From positions 124,001-188,000 of the forward strand of contig NZ_OZ034983.1 of the NCBI RefSeq assembly GCF_964030845.1: a stretch of 64,000 nt of DNA, written 5' to 3'. A program made the translations under genes and the position numbers. The notes beneath the pieces are model-generated. The model ran no database searches and was not told the origin of the DNA. It was given only the letters and a program-made list of their open reading frames with translations. Positions 44,945 through 52,499 of the stretch are shown here, piece after piece; the first letter of the stretch is position 1, and each line of letters opens with the position of its first letter. Origin of the DNA: Candidatus Fukatsuia endosymbiont of Tuberolachnus salignus. GTDB taxonomy: Bacteria; Pseudomonadota; Gammaproteobacteria; Enterobacterales; Enterobacteriaceae.

Positions 44945-45293
44945 CGAATGACACCAGCTGCCAGCAATTGTATGAACCGCCAACACAACCCCCCATTTTT
45001 ACAAATGTATCTTTCCTCGCCTGCTGTCCGTAATGATGCGCTGTGCAATGGCGTAACTGGAGCAAAAAATAGCAAATAAACGTGGGGTAGTGCTTGAGCG
45101 CATAGACAATGGTGATTCTCTGGTTCTCATTGAAGTTCATGTATTTAATTGACAGCCTTGCGGAGGCCATAGAAGTTATCGCCTTAGTCATCGAAAACAC
45201 CGTAAATGAGTGGGTATAAGGAACCTAAAGATTCGAAAAGTAAAGTACAAAACATTTTTACTCGAAGCAGTAAAAAATGAGGAGGTTTGCAAA

Positions 45294-45545
45294 ATGAATA
45301 CTATGTTTCTGTTAATGGCTGAATTCGAAACATCAACAATCCCACTTTCCAGTATTGCTGAGCGCTATCTTGGCATGAAACCATCTACCGCGGATAAGAA
45401 AGCCGGCGCCGGTGATCTGCCAATACCTACTTTTCGCATGGGAAATACACAAAAAGCGCCTAGAATGGTACACGTTAATGATTTAGCAGCTTTTATTGAC
45501 AAACGCAGAAAAGAAGCCAAAAAAGAATTTGAACACTGTAAATAA
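45294..45545 (+). CDS. PrtN-like pyocin/prophage activator
   Basis: 83 residues from the ATG at 45294, with ribosome site GAGGAGG. MNTMFLLMAEFETSTIPLSS, then AERYLGMKPSTADKKAGAGDLPIPTFRMGNTQKAPRMVHVNDLAAFIDKRRKEA matches the pyocin activator PrtN family (FLLMAxxxxxxIPL; LPxxRMxxxQKAP; VHxxDLAxxID). PrtN activates phage-tail bacteriocin genes in Pseudomonas, but enterobacterial homologues usually sit beside integrase genes of genomic islands. Here it is next to orphan dusA fragments, consistent with a lost dusA-specific island. Confidence 0.8.
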   Translation: MNTMFLLMAEFETSTIPLSSIAERYLGMKPSTADKKAGAGDLPIPTFRMGNTQKAPRMVHVNDLAAFIDKRRKEAKKEFEHCK

Positions 45546-45609
45546 AATAACAATGTGATTTTTAACACCAATCAGTACACCATAACCATTTAATATATTA
45601 ATTTTATTA

Positions 45610-45731
45610 TTAATCAGTCCAAGCCAATCGAGCATAGGCGCGACGGAAAAACGGTTAGCGGGGTATTTTGGCGCGGGGCTGCTGTTATCACTGCTTTGGT
45701 ACGGGTGGGTGGGGGCTTTATTTTCGTGCAT
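45610..45731 (-). pseudogene. dusA: Orphan 5' end of dusA (attachment-site scar 1)
   Basis: From ATG 45731 the minus strand reads MHENKAP, then YPANRFSVAPMLDWLG. RFSVAPMLDWT is the invariant N-terminus of tRNA-dihydrouridine synthase DusA. The homology stops right after, at the point where dusA-specific integrases recombine. The rest of dusA is not in the window. This is a former att site. Confidence 0.75.
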
Positions 45732-45825
45732 TTTTAGTCATTCTATTGTATTTCTAGTTTCTCAGTACACTTTCGTATTGACGCTTTTACTGACTCACGA
45801 TCCCCGGTAACGTCCCAAAAGCAGT

Positions 45826-45954
45826 GATATACCCTTCACCTTTGATGCCGCCGCGTTGTTGGCTGCGGGTGCGCGCCGAATCACGTAGTATGTCTACGCT
45901 CATCGGTCTTACACCCTGGCCGCCTAGCGGCAACTTCAAAGACGAAGGGTATAT
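45826..45954. repeat. 129-bp dispersed repeat with perfect 12-bp terminal inverted repeats
   Basis: GATATACCCTTC (45826-45837) and GAAGGGTATATC (45943-45954) bound a GC-rich, non-coding unit. A related unit is found at 61971-62087. It is a MITE/REP-like family. The unit abuts the stop codon of the HigA-type gene, so it may have altered its C-terminus. Confidence 0.85.
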
Positions 45955-46238
45955 CAGGCAAAAGCCAGTTTGTGCAAATGGCTGATGTCTGTTTTTTGTC
46001 TGGCTTCATGCAAACTGTAATTTGTCTGTATTTTTAACCAGGTTTCAGGGGTGCTGCCAACAACGGCTGACAGTCTCAATGCCATTTCCGGCGTGACTGT
46101 GGTTTGACCAGATAGTAACCGACTGGCCGTTGACGGTGCTATATCCATTGCTTTTGCGAACTGTCGGAGACTCACATGCATGTCTTCCAGCGTTTCTGCA
46201 ATAATTTCGCCAGGGTAGGCAGGGTTAGCCATTCTCAT
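45954..46238 (-). CDS. higA: HigA-family antitoxin
   Basis: 94 residues: ANPAYPGEIIAETLEDMHVSLRQFAKAMDIAPSTASRLLSGQTTVTPEMALRLSAVVGSTPETWLKIQTNYSLHEAR is textbook HigA (HPGEILxExLxxxxLSxxxLAxxLxVxxxTxSxLLNGxxxxTPxMALRLxxxxGxxxxxWLxxQxxYDL). It forms an operon with the toxin gene, overlapping by one base. Its stop codon falls at the edge of the dispersed repeat. Represses the promoter via the inverted repeat at 46529-46574. Confidence 0.93.
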   Translation of the reverse strand: MRMANPAYPGEIIAETLEDMHVSLRQFAKAMDIAPSTASRLLSGQTTVTPEMALRLSAVVGSTPETWLKIQTNYSLHEARQKTDISHLHKLAFA

Positions 46239-46516
46239 TAGTGATAATCCTCCAAGTTGAGAATTTTTGCATCACCATCAATAAATCTGAAAGTAATACA
46301 CCAGTTACCGGAAACACTAATTGACCAGATGTCTTTACGATCACCGTTAAGCTGATGCAGATCGTAGCCAGGCATGTCGATTCCGTCTGTGCAGCTAGCG
46401 GCGTCAATTACGGTAAGCCGTGTTTTTATACGGTTAACCAATTTCTGCTCAATGCCACTACTATCGTCTTTGAGGAAAAACTTTTTCAACCCCTTATGCT
46501 CAAAGCTTTTTATCAT
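46238..46516 (-). CDS. higB: HigB-family mRNA interferase toxin
   Basis: About 92 residues from the ATG at 46516 (MIKSFEHKGLKKFFLKDDSSGI); the open frame extends to 46576 but that part overlaps the operator. Conserved HigB features are FxxKGLKxFF, LVNRIKTRLTVIDAASCTDGIDMPGYDLHQLNGDRKDIWSISVSGNWCITFRF and DAKILNLEDYH. HigB cuts mRNA on the ribosome. A promoter-like TATACT lies between the two operator arms upstream. Complete pair with higA. Confidence 0.93.
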   Translation of the reverse strand: MIKSFEHKGLKKFFLKDDSSGIEQKLVNRIKTRLTVIDAASCTDGIDMPGYDLHQLNGDRKDIWSISVSGNWCITFRFIDGDAKILNLEDYH

Positions 46517-46528
46517 GACATTATCCAT

Positions 46529-46574
46529 GTTCCTCAATATGGAACAGTATAGCATATGTTCCATATTGAGGAAC
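46529..46574. promoter_or_regulatory. higBA operator/promoter: perfect 17-bp inverted repeat
   Basis: GTTCCTCAATATGGAAC (46529-46545) and GTTCCATATTGAGGAAC (46558-46574) are exact inverse copies separated by 12 bp that, on the minus strand, contain TATACT, a good -10 element. Each arm is itself a GTTCC-N7-GGAAC dyad, giving two stacked operator sites. Confidence 0.85.
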
Positions 46575-46666
46575 ACTTTTTGAGGTTAGGCTTGGTAACA
46601 AATTGATAGGAGCTTACAGTAAGCAGTACACCAATGGTACACCATAAAAACATAACCTATTGATTA

Positions 46667-46789
46667 TTATTTCCAGTAAATCCAATCCAGCATCGGTGCT
46701 ACAGAGAAACGCCCTGAAGGGTAACCCTGCCTTAGCGCGCTCCCGTCAGGGGAAGGTGCTGCGGTTGTACTCTCTTTATTCTCGTGCAT
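46667..46789 (-). pseudogene. dusA: Orphan 5' end of dusA (attachment-site scar 2)
   Basis: From ATG 46789: MHENKESTTAAP, then YPSGRFSVAPMLDWIYWK and stop. It shares the MHENK start and RFSVAPMLDW core with the fragment at 45610-45731 but differs between. Both fragments face the same way about 1 kb apart and flank the higBA pair. They mark stacked integrations at dusA. Confidence 0.75.
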
Positions 46790-46949
46790 GTAAAGTCTTT
46801 TTCGTGTATTTTTTTATCAGCACCCCATACAGCATTCCTAATACATGGGGTGCTGAACAAGGAAAAATTAAAATGCGGCGCATTGTAGCATAGAAAAGTG
46901 CCTGCGAATGATGCAGGGTGCGTTGTCATTGTGCCCTGAAACTTACTCA

Positions 46950-47292
46950 ACCTGAATTCGGGATAAGCCGCCTATTTTATAACGTGACGATGTTTGAACA
47001 ATTCAGTGCCAATTCAGAGGTTAGACGAATACTGAGTAGTTCGGAAAGAGAACTGGCACGGATACGCTGCTTGGACCCATCCGTTAGGAGCTTTGCATTG
47101 AGTAGTGGCTCAAATTTTTTGCAAAAATCATCCATTAAGCAATAAAGTTCGGTAATATCGTTCATGCGTGTCTCGCTATTTCGTGATGAATAATGTCCGC
47201 AAACATCATTATCTTGAAGTACGAGGCACTTATCTATTCTTGAGCAAAAAATTAGAGAAAATAAACGTCAATTCCTTATCCCGAACTCAGGT
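46950..47292 (-). mobile_element. Internally deleted IS982-family element
   Basis: Ends ACCTGAATTCGGGATAAG (46950-46967) and CTTATCCCGAACTCAGGT (47275-47292) are inverted repeats with one mismatch. Inside, from ATG 47165 on the minus strand, is the N-terminus of an IS982 transposase (MNDITELYCLMDDFCKKFEP, LLNAKLLTDGSKQRIRASSL) that is cut short and joined to unrelated residues. About 340 bp instead of the ~1 kb of a full IS982, so a MITE-like derivative that needs a transposase in trans. Confidence 0.8.
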
Positions 47293-47676
47293 TATGTAGA
47301 ACTGAAGTAATATCCTCGTAGACAATCCATTCAGCTTACGAGAGCCATTAAGTATAAAATCATCTCTTTATTATTCATTTTATTAATGATTTTTTACAAA
47401 AAAACACATAAGATTACTATACATTGCTTACTATTTTGTCAATGGTTACTTAACATTTTCCTAACACTTACCAAGTGGTAATGACACTCATGCTACTTGA
47501 ATGTACTGGTTTTGTCTTTTAGCGGCTTCTCGTTGATTTTTAAAAACATTTTTGCAAGAGTATCACTATAAGACATGTCGGCTTAGTGTGAAACGCCATT
47601 TAACCGATATGGGTATAATGGTTTGTCATCAATTTTGGTTCATTAAAGCACGATCGTTATATAGGATGGAGGCAGC
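47293..47676. other. AT-rich intergenic/promoter region of the effector gene
   Basis: About 380 bp with no gene. Contains long A/T tracts and a GGAGGC ribosome site at 47668-47673 before the next ATG. No regulator site recognised. Confidence 0.4.
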
Positions 47677-48732
47677 ATGACAACAACTTCTCATTGTTCA
47701 AGTCTATTGAGCGATAGTTTAGGAGGGGGTTTCAAGTTAAACGACAGGAGAATCGGGACAATAATGGAAGCCGCTTCGGGTAACGAAGCCGCAAAAATGG
47801 GATTGATCGATACAATTATTGATAAATTTTTCAGAAACGGAGCCAAAAGAGAGCGTATTATAGCACTATACGAACAACTGGCCGTGCCTGATTTATGCCC
47901 GTCAAATGAACGCACGCCAATAATAATGGCATACAAATTTAATAAATTACGGGAGATGGCCGATGAAGAGCATCGACATCATTTTCAGATTCGAATTAAT
48001 CAGAACATGGGACAACAAGAAACCTGGTCATATTCTCTTCACGCTGAAGAATATACAATTTTTCAATCTGAGCCATTAGATTATCGTTATGAAAATTATT
48101 ACAATGAAGTATGTACCTTAAAAATATGTAACGATTTTGACGATGATCTCTATGAATTTAGAGAAGTTTTATCACAAAGTGCACTTACCGAGTCACGGAT
48201 TCAAACAATGTCAGATGATGAATCCGTGAGAGAAGAAATTCGCGAAAAACTTGATGACCCTAGATACGCTAAAGAGCAATTTTCACATCTATCTGGTGCT
48301 GAAGGTAATAGTACGTTCTTTGCACATTTTACAAGTGGTAAACTTGAATTATCAAATCGAGGTAACGAAACTGGTGAATTCCGTGGGAATCTTTTGAAAA
48401 ATAAAATAGAAGGCAAAGACTCTAAGTATCAAAATTTAAGAGAGCTATGTAGTTGTGGTTTTATGACTAAAGATGACAGCCGTCTTGTTTATGTTTCTGC
48501 GCCACACAGAACTCATTTGAATAATTACATTGATGAGGATAATTCTATTCTTGTAAATATCCAGCGTATTTTACAGAATAAAAGGGTAGGAAATTCTGCT
48601 CTTGTAAATATCCGGCATATTTTACAGAATAAAAAGGTAGGAGAAACTAACCTATATGATTTATTCGAACTGAATTTGCCAGAAGGGCCTATTAACATCG
48701 ACATGGCATGTCTTATAGAAGGCGCCATGTAA
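47677..48732 (+). CDS. Candidate SopD-like type III secreted effector
   Basis: 351 residues, soluble, low-GC, with a Ser/Thr-rich start (MTTTSHCSSLLSDSLGGG) like type III secretion signals. The region FKLNDRRIGTIMEAASGNEAAKMGLIDTIIDKFFRNGAKRERIIALYEQL, then AYKFNKLREMADEEHRHHFQIRIN, lines up by eye with the N-terminal part of Salmonella SopD (YTLNESRLAHLL, FKRLQHLACPAHQDLFTIKM). The rest is less clear. Near the C-terminus a 54-bp DNA duplication gives two copies of LVNIxxILQNKxVG. The last codons (GAM, stop) lie in a dispersed repeat related to the MITE at 40591-40697, so the original end may be lost. Effector status is inference. Confidence 0.5.
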   Translation: MTTTSHCSSLLSDSLGGGFKLNDRRIGTIMEAASGNEAAKMGLIDTIIDKFFRNGAKRERIIALYEQLAVPDLCPSNERTPIIMAYKFNKLREMADEEHRHHFQIRINQNMGQQETWSYSLHAEEYTIFQSEPLDYRYENYYNEVCTLKICNDFDDDLYEFREVLSQSALTESRIQTMSDDESVREEIREKLDDPRYAKEQFSHLSGAEGNSTFFAHFTSGKLELSNRGNETGEFRGNLLKNKIEGKDSKYQNLRELCSCGFMTKDDSRLVYVSAPHRTHLNNYIDEDNSILVNIQRILQNKRVGNSALVNIRHILQNKKVGETNLYDLFELNLPEGPINIDMACLIEGAM

Positions 48733-49062
48733 CGTGATCGATTTTGTTAATAAATATCTCGATTGACAAGGAAGCTAAGCCATGCTAACCGGTCACTTCG
48801 GTGGTGCCAGTACTGAAGCCATTTTTCGATATGGAAAGATAATTTCCTCATTGAAATTAAAATAATTTTAAATCAATGAGTTGTTTTTTTAGGCATAATT
48901 ATTGGAGACTTGGCTTAGGTTTCTTGCTAATCAGGAGATTTTTTGACAAATCTGATCCTTCATAGTATTTTCCGGCTCCGTTCAAGTCTCTGTACTGCTA
49001 TTTTCCTAGCGATAGGGGGAGACTGAATTTCTTGATCTAAATCGAAGTAACATGAGGAATAT
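48733..49062. other. Intergenic, no gene seen
   Basis: About 330 bp beginning with the rest of the dispersed repeat half (to about 48757). No coding frame of note; AT-rich. Confidence 0.4.
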
Positions 49063-49443
49063 ATGGTAACGGTGTCCCCTAAACCCAACCTGCAGCTTGT
49101 CTACGTCTCTGATATCGAACGTTCGACAGTATTCTACAAAACAATTTTTAATTCGGAGCCCGTGTTTTCGAGTCCGCGCTATGTGGCATTTGCTGCCGTC
49201 GACAGTGGTAAAGCACTGTTTGCCATTTGGACGGGTGGAACAACCCCAGATGCTGCTATTCCTCGATTCTCTGAGATCGGCATTATGTTGCCTTCTAACG
49301 AAGAGGTAGATCACCTCTTTGAAGAATGGCAAAAGAACCCCCATATTAAGATCGTGAAGAAACCCTACATTGAAGTCTTTGGTCGTACTTTTCTCGTTGA
49401 AGACCCTGACGGTCATATTATTCGAGTATCTCCGTTGGATTAA
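49063..49443 (+). CDS. VOC-family (glyoxalase/bleomycin-resistance-like) protein
   Basis: 126 residues with the vicinal-oxygen-chelate fold: LQLVYVSDIERSTVFYKTIFNSEPVFSSPRYVAFAAV in the first module and EIGIMLPSNEEVDHLFEEWQKNPHIKIVKKPYIEVFGRTFLVEDPDGHIIRVSPL in the second. The final DPDGHxIRV is the family hallmark. Members include glyoxalases, dioxygenases and antibiotic-binding proteins; substrate cannot be told here. Single gene between the candidate effector and envZ. Confidence 0.88.
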   Translation: MVTVSPKPNLQLVYVSDIERSTVFYKTIFNSEPVFSSPRYVAFAAVDSGKALFAIWTGGTTPDAAIPRFSEIGIMLPSNEEVDHLFEEWQKNPHIKIVKKPYIEVFGRTFLVEDPDGHIIRVSPLD

Positions 49444-49485
49444 GTCGATTGTGACTTTTTATTTTTAATTTATTGATTTTTATGG

Positions 49486-50817
49486 TTAATAAAATCCTTC
49501 CGCTTTCGGAATATAAGCACGAATACGTAAACCTCCAAGCTCACTTACACCAATATCGAGCACGCCGGCATGAGAGTTAACAATCCTCTGCACAATCGAC
49601 AGCCCTAATCCAGTACCGCTGGTGGTACGAGCGCTATTCCCACGGACAAAAGGTTGCAGCAGATGTTGTAGCTCTTCGGGTTTGATACCAGGACCATCAT
49701 CTTCAACTTGGAACCAGACGCGTTGTAATTCATCACCACTGCTGACCTTTATCCAACCGTTACCATAGTTCGCTGCGTTGGTCATCATATTTGCCAAAGC
49801 ACGTTTGATGGATAACGGATCCACATTGACTATCAATTCGTCATCTGATAACCCGCTTTCAATCACTCGCTCGTAACCGCTTTCGGCGGCAATGACTTCA
49901 CCGAGAATTGGATTGAGATCGACCGTTTCTGCCAATATTTCCTGTCCAGTACGCAGATAGTCGATAAACTGTTCAATGATGGCGCTGCATTCTTCTATAT
50001 CTTTATTAATGGATTCAGAAAGATAAGCATCTTGCTTACTCATCATTTCTGTTGCCAGTCGGATACGAGTTAAAGGAGTACGTAGATCGTGACTGACTCC
50101 TGCCATTAATAATGTTCGGTCATCTGATAATAATTTAACGTCTGCTGCCATTTGGTTAAAGGATCGGGTAACTGAACGCACTTCTGACGCACCGTACTCG
50201 CGTAATGGGGGAGGGATCATCCCTTTGCCTACCTGAAATGCGGCGTGCTCTAATTCTACCAATGGGCGATTTTGCAAGCGGATAAATAACCAGGCACCGC
50301 CTACCGCGAGTAAGACAATGGCTAATGTATAGCGGAAAAGGGGTGAAAAATCGCCCTGATGTATCTCAGTTAAGGGCACCCGAACCCAGATGTCGGGTGA
50401 TAACCATGTTTTCAGCCAGACAACGGGAGAATCCTGATTGACTTCAACCCGCACATCCGTTGGGCCACCTAATTGTTGAGCCATTTGTTCGCTAAGAAAT
50501 TTGTAGTATCGTGCCCAACGTAGACCATTTTCCTCCGCTGCGGCATTGGTATAGAGAGAAATGCCTAATTCACGGTAGATTTCGCGTCGAAAAGCCTCTG
50601 GAACTTCGATTAGCATACCATCTTCCAATTGCAGCCGATCGGTCATCAGCATACGGACTTCATAAGCCAGTACTTTATTGAACTGCTGCAAACTAGGCAG
50701 AATGGCGAAGTTGAGCACTACCCAATAAGTGGTCACTAAACTGACAAGCAACAGGGTAACAATTAGTAACAAAGTACGCGTAAATGAACTACGCGGAGAA
50801 AGGCACCATCGCATCAT
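49486..50817 (-). CDS. envZ: Osmosensor histidine kinase EnvZ
   Basis: 443 residues, colinear with E. coli EnvZ: first membrane segment (LLLIVTLLLVSLVTTYWVVL, about 16-35), periplasmic region, second segment (YTLAIVLLAVGGAWLFI, about 163-179), HAMP, HisKA with VSHDLRTPLTRIRLATEMM (His243, same number as in E. coli), then N, G1 and G2 boxes (NMMTNAANYGNGWIKV; DDGPGIKPEELQ; GTGLGLSIVQRI). It phosphorylates OmpR to control porins in response to osmolarity and host signals. Start overlaps the ompR stop by 4 bp. Intact, so two-component control of the envelope is retained. Confidence 0.97.
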   Translation of the reverse strand: MMRWCLSPRSSFTRTLLLIVTLLLVSLVTTYWVVLNFAILPSLQQFNKVLAYEVRMLMTDRLQLEDGMLIEVPEAFRREIYRELGISLYTNAAAEENGLRWARYYKFLSEQMAQQLGGPTDVRVEVNQDSPVVWLKTWLSPDIWVRVPLTEIHQGDFSPLFRYTLAIVLLAVGGAWLFIRLQNRPLVELEHAAFQVGKGMIPPPLREYGASEVRSVTRSFNQMAADVKLLSDDRTLLMAGVSHDLRTPLTRIRLATEMMSKQDAYLSESINKDIEECSAIIEQFIDYLRTGQEILAETVDLNPILGEVIAAESGYERVIESGLSDDELIVNVDPLSIKRALANMMTNAANYGNGWIKVSSGDELQRVWFQVEDDGPGIKPEELQHLLQPFVRGNSARTTSGTGLGLSIVQRIVNSHAGVLDIGVSELGGLRIRAYIPKAEGFY

Positions 50818-51533
50818 GCTTTACTACCGTCTGGTACAAATACGTAGCCCAAACCCCAAACGGTCTGAATGTAACGCGGGTGCGCTGGATCTTCTTCTAT
50901 CATACGGCGTAGGCGCGAGATTTGTACGTCAATCGAACGTTCCATCGCACTGTATTCACGTCCTCGAGCGAAATTCATCAACTTATCACGGGATAACGGT
51001 TCCTTTTGATAGCTGACTAGCGCTTTTAGCACAGCGAACTCACCGCTGGTCAACGGCATGGGTTCATCCTCACGAAACATTTCACGGGTGCCGAGATTCA
51101 GTTTGAACTTACCAAAGGTGATGACGGCTTCCTCTTGTGAGGGCGCGCCCGGTAATTCATTCGCTTGACGGCGTAATACGGCGCGGATACGAGCGAGTAG
51201 CTCACGTGGATTAAAAGGTTTGGGTATATAATCATCTGCTCCTATTTCCAGACCGACGATACGATCAACTTCCTCGCTCTTAGCCGTGACCATAATGATG
51301 GGCATGGGATTACTTTGACTGCGCAAACGGCGACAGATAGACAAGCCATCTTCCCCGGGTAGCATTAAATCAAGGACGAGTAGATGGAATGATTCCCGAG
51401 TTAGCAAGCGATCCATTTGTTCAGCATTGGCGACACTGCGAACCTGGAAACCTTGCTCAGTTAGGTAGCGTTCTAAAAGCGCTCGCAGGCGCATATCATC
51501 ATCGACAACGAGTATTTTATGGTTCTCTTGCAT
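50814..51533 (-). CDS. ompR: Response regulator OmpR
   Basis: 239 residues: receiver domain with Asp11/Asp12 (VVDDDMRLR), phospho-acceptor Asp55 (LVLDLMLPGEDG) and Lys105 region (DYIPKPFNPRELLARI), then winged-helix DNA-binding domain (LTSGEFAVLKALVSYQKEPLSRDKLMNFARGREYSAMERSIDVQISRLRRMIEEDPAHPRYIQTVWGLGYVFVPDGSKA). Nearly identical to E. coli OmpR. First gene of the ompR-envZ operon. Likely also governs virulence-type secretion genes, as in Salmonella and Yersinia. Confidence 0.98.
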   Translation of the reverse strand: MQENHKILVVDDDMRLRALLERYLTEQGFQVRSVANAEQMDRLLTRESFHLLVLDLMLPGEDGLSICRRLRSQSNPMPIIMVTAKSEEVDRIVGLEIGADDYIPKPFNPRELLARIRAVLRRQANELPGAPSQEEAVITFGKFKLNLGTREMFREDEPMPLTSGEFAVLKALVSYQKEPLSRDKLMNFARGREYSAMERSIDVQISRLRRMIEEDPAHPRYIQTVWGLGYVFVPDGSKA

Positions 51534-51846
51534 TTTTTATTTCCAAAAGCTCATGGCGCTGGCAAGCGCGTTGTTAGAGTAAGTAAAGCATATCTAACAA
51601 ATAACCATTTATACTATATGTCGCAAACTAAATTGTTACAAAAATTATTGTTTTGCTTGACTATCAATAGCCAGAGTGTAAGAACCTGTTTCCAATCTTT
51701 TTCACTGTGCTCAGATGAGGAAAAAATGGGCGAAAAAGCGCAGTGACTCTTTGTATGTAACAAAAGGAAAAAGATAAACTCACTCTTTTCCTTTCGACAC
51801 CGTTATAATCGCGGGGTGTCAGTGTCTATTAAGGGAAACAAAAATT

Positions 51847-52467
51847 TTGACTATCAAAAAACACGATTATCATAAGACCCACTTCATCACCAGTGCGCCG
51901 GATATCCGCTACCTTCCCGCTGGTGAAGGTATTGAGATTGCATTTGCAGGTCGTTCTAATGCGGGTAAATCCAGTGCACTCAATACATTAACCAATCAAA
52001 AAAGCTTAGCGAGAACCAGTAAAACACCGGGGCGGACACAATTGATCAATTTATTCGGCGTCATTGATGGCGCTCGTCTGGTTGATCTACCCGGTTATGG
52101 TTACGCCGAAGTGCCGGAAGAAATAAAAAATAAATGGCAACGTGCATTGAATGAATATCTACAGAACCGTCATTGTCTAAAAGGATTAGTCATACTCATG
52201 GATATTCGTCATCCGCTGAAAGCGTTGGATCAACAAATGATTACTTGGGCGGTTGCTGTTGGCATTCCAATTTTGTTGCTGCTTACTAAAGCAGACAAAT
52301 TGGCTTCAAGTGCGGCTAATACTCAACTTAATATGGTACGTGAAGCTATACTCCCCTTTATGGGAGATATTCAGGTGGAAAATTTCTCGTCACCGAAAAA
52401 AATAGGTGTCGACAAATTACGAGAAAAATTAGACGGTTGGTTTAATAAGCTCCCTCTAGGCGAATAA
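51847..52467 (+). CDS. engB: Ribosome biogenesis GTPase EngB (YihA/YsxC)
   Basis: 206 residues from a TTG start at 51847, supported by an AGGGA ribosome site and by alignment with E. coli YihA (which starts at the same place). GTPase motifs: G1 GRSNAGKSS, switch I with TSKTPGRTQ, G3 DLPGYGYA, G4 LLTKADK, G5-like FSSPKK. EngB is essential for assembly of the 50S subunit. Convergent with polA; the two stop codons are only 32 bp apart. Confidence 0.97.
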   Translation: MTIKKHDYHKTHFITSAPDIRYLPAGEGIEIAFAGRSNAGKSSALNTLTNQKSLARTSKTPGRTQLINLFGVIDGARLVDLPGYGYAEVPEEIKNKWQRALNEYLQNRHCLKGLVILMDIRHPLKALDQQMITWAVAVGIPILLLLTKADKLASSAANTQLNMVREAILPFMGDIQVENFSSPKKIGVDKLREKLDGWFNKLPLGE

Positions 52468-52499
52468 ACTTCTTGCAAATATTATCTACAACAATTTCA

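Noticed and set aside
44922..45200. 92-residue minus-strand open frame with a hydrophobic stretch
   Set aside because: Overlaps the direct repeat at its 3' end, has a weak start and no recognisable domain; may be a decayed gene, but I cannot support it.
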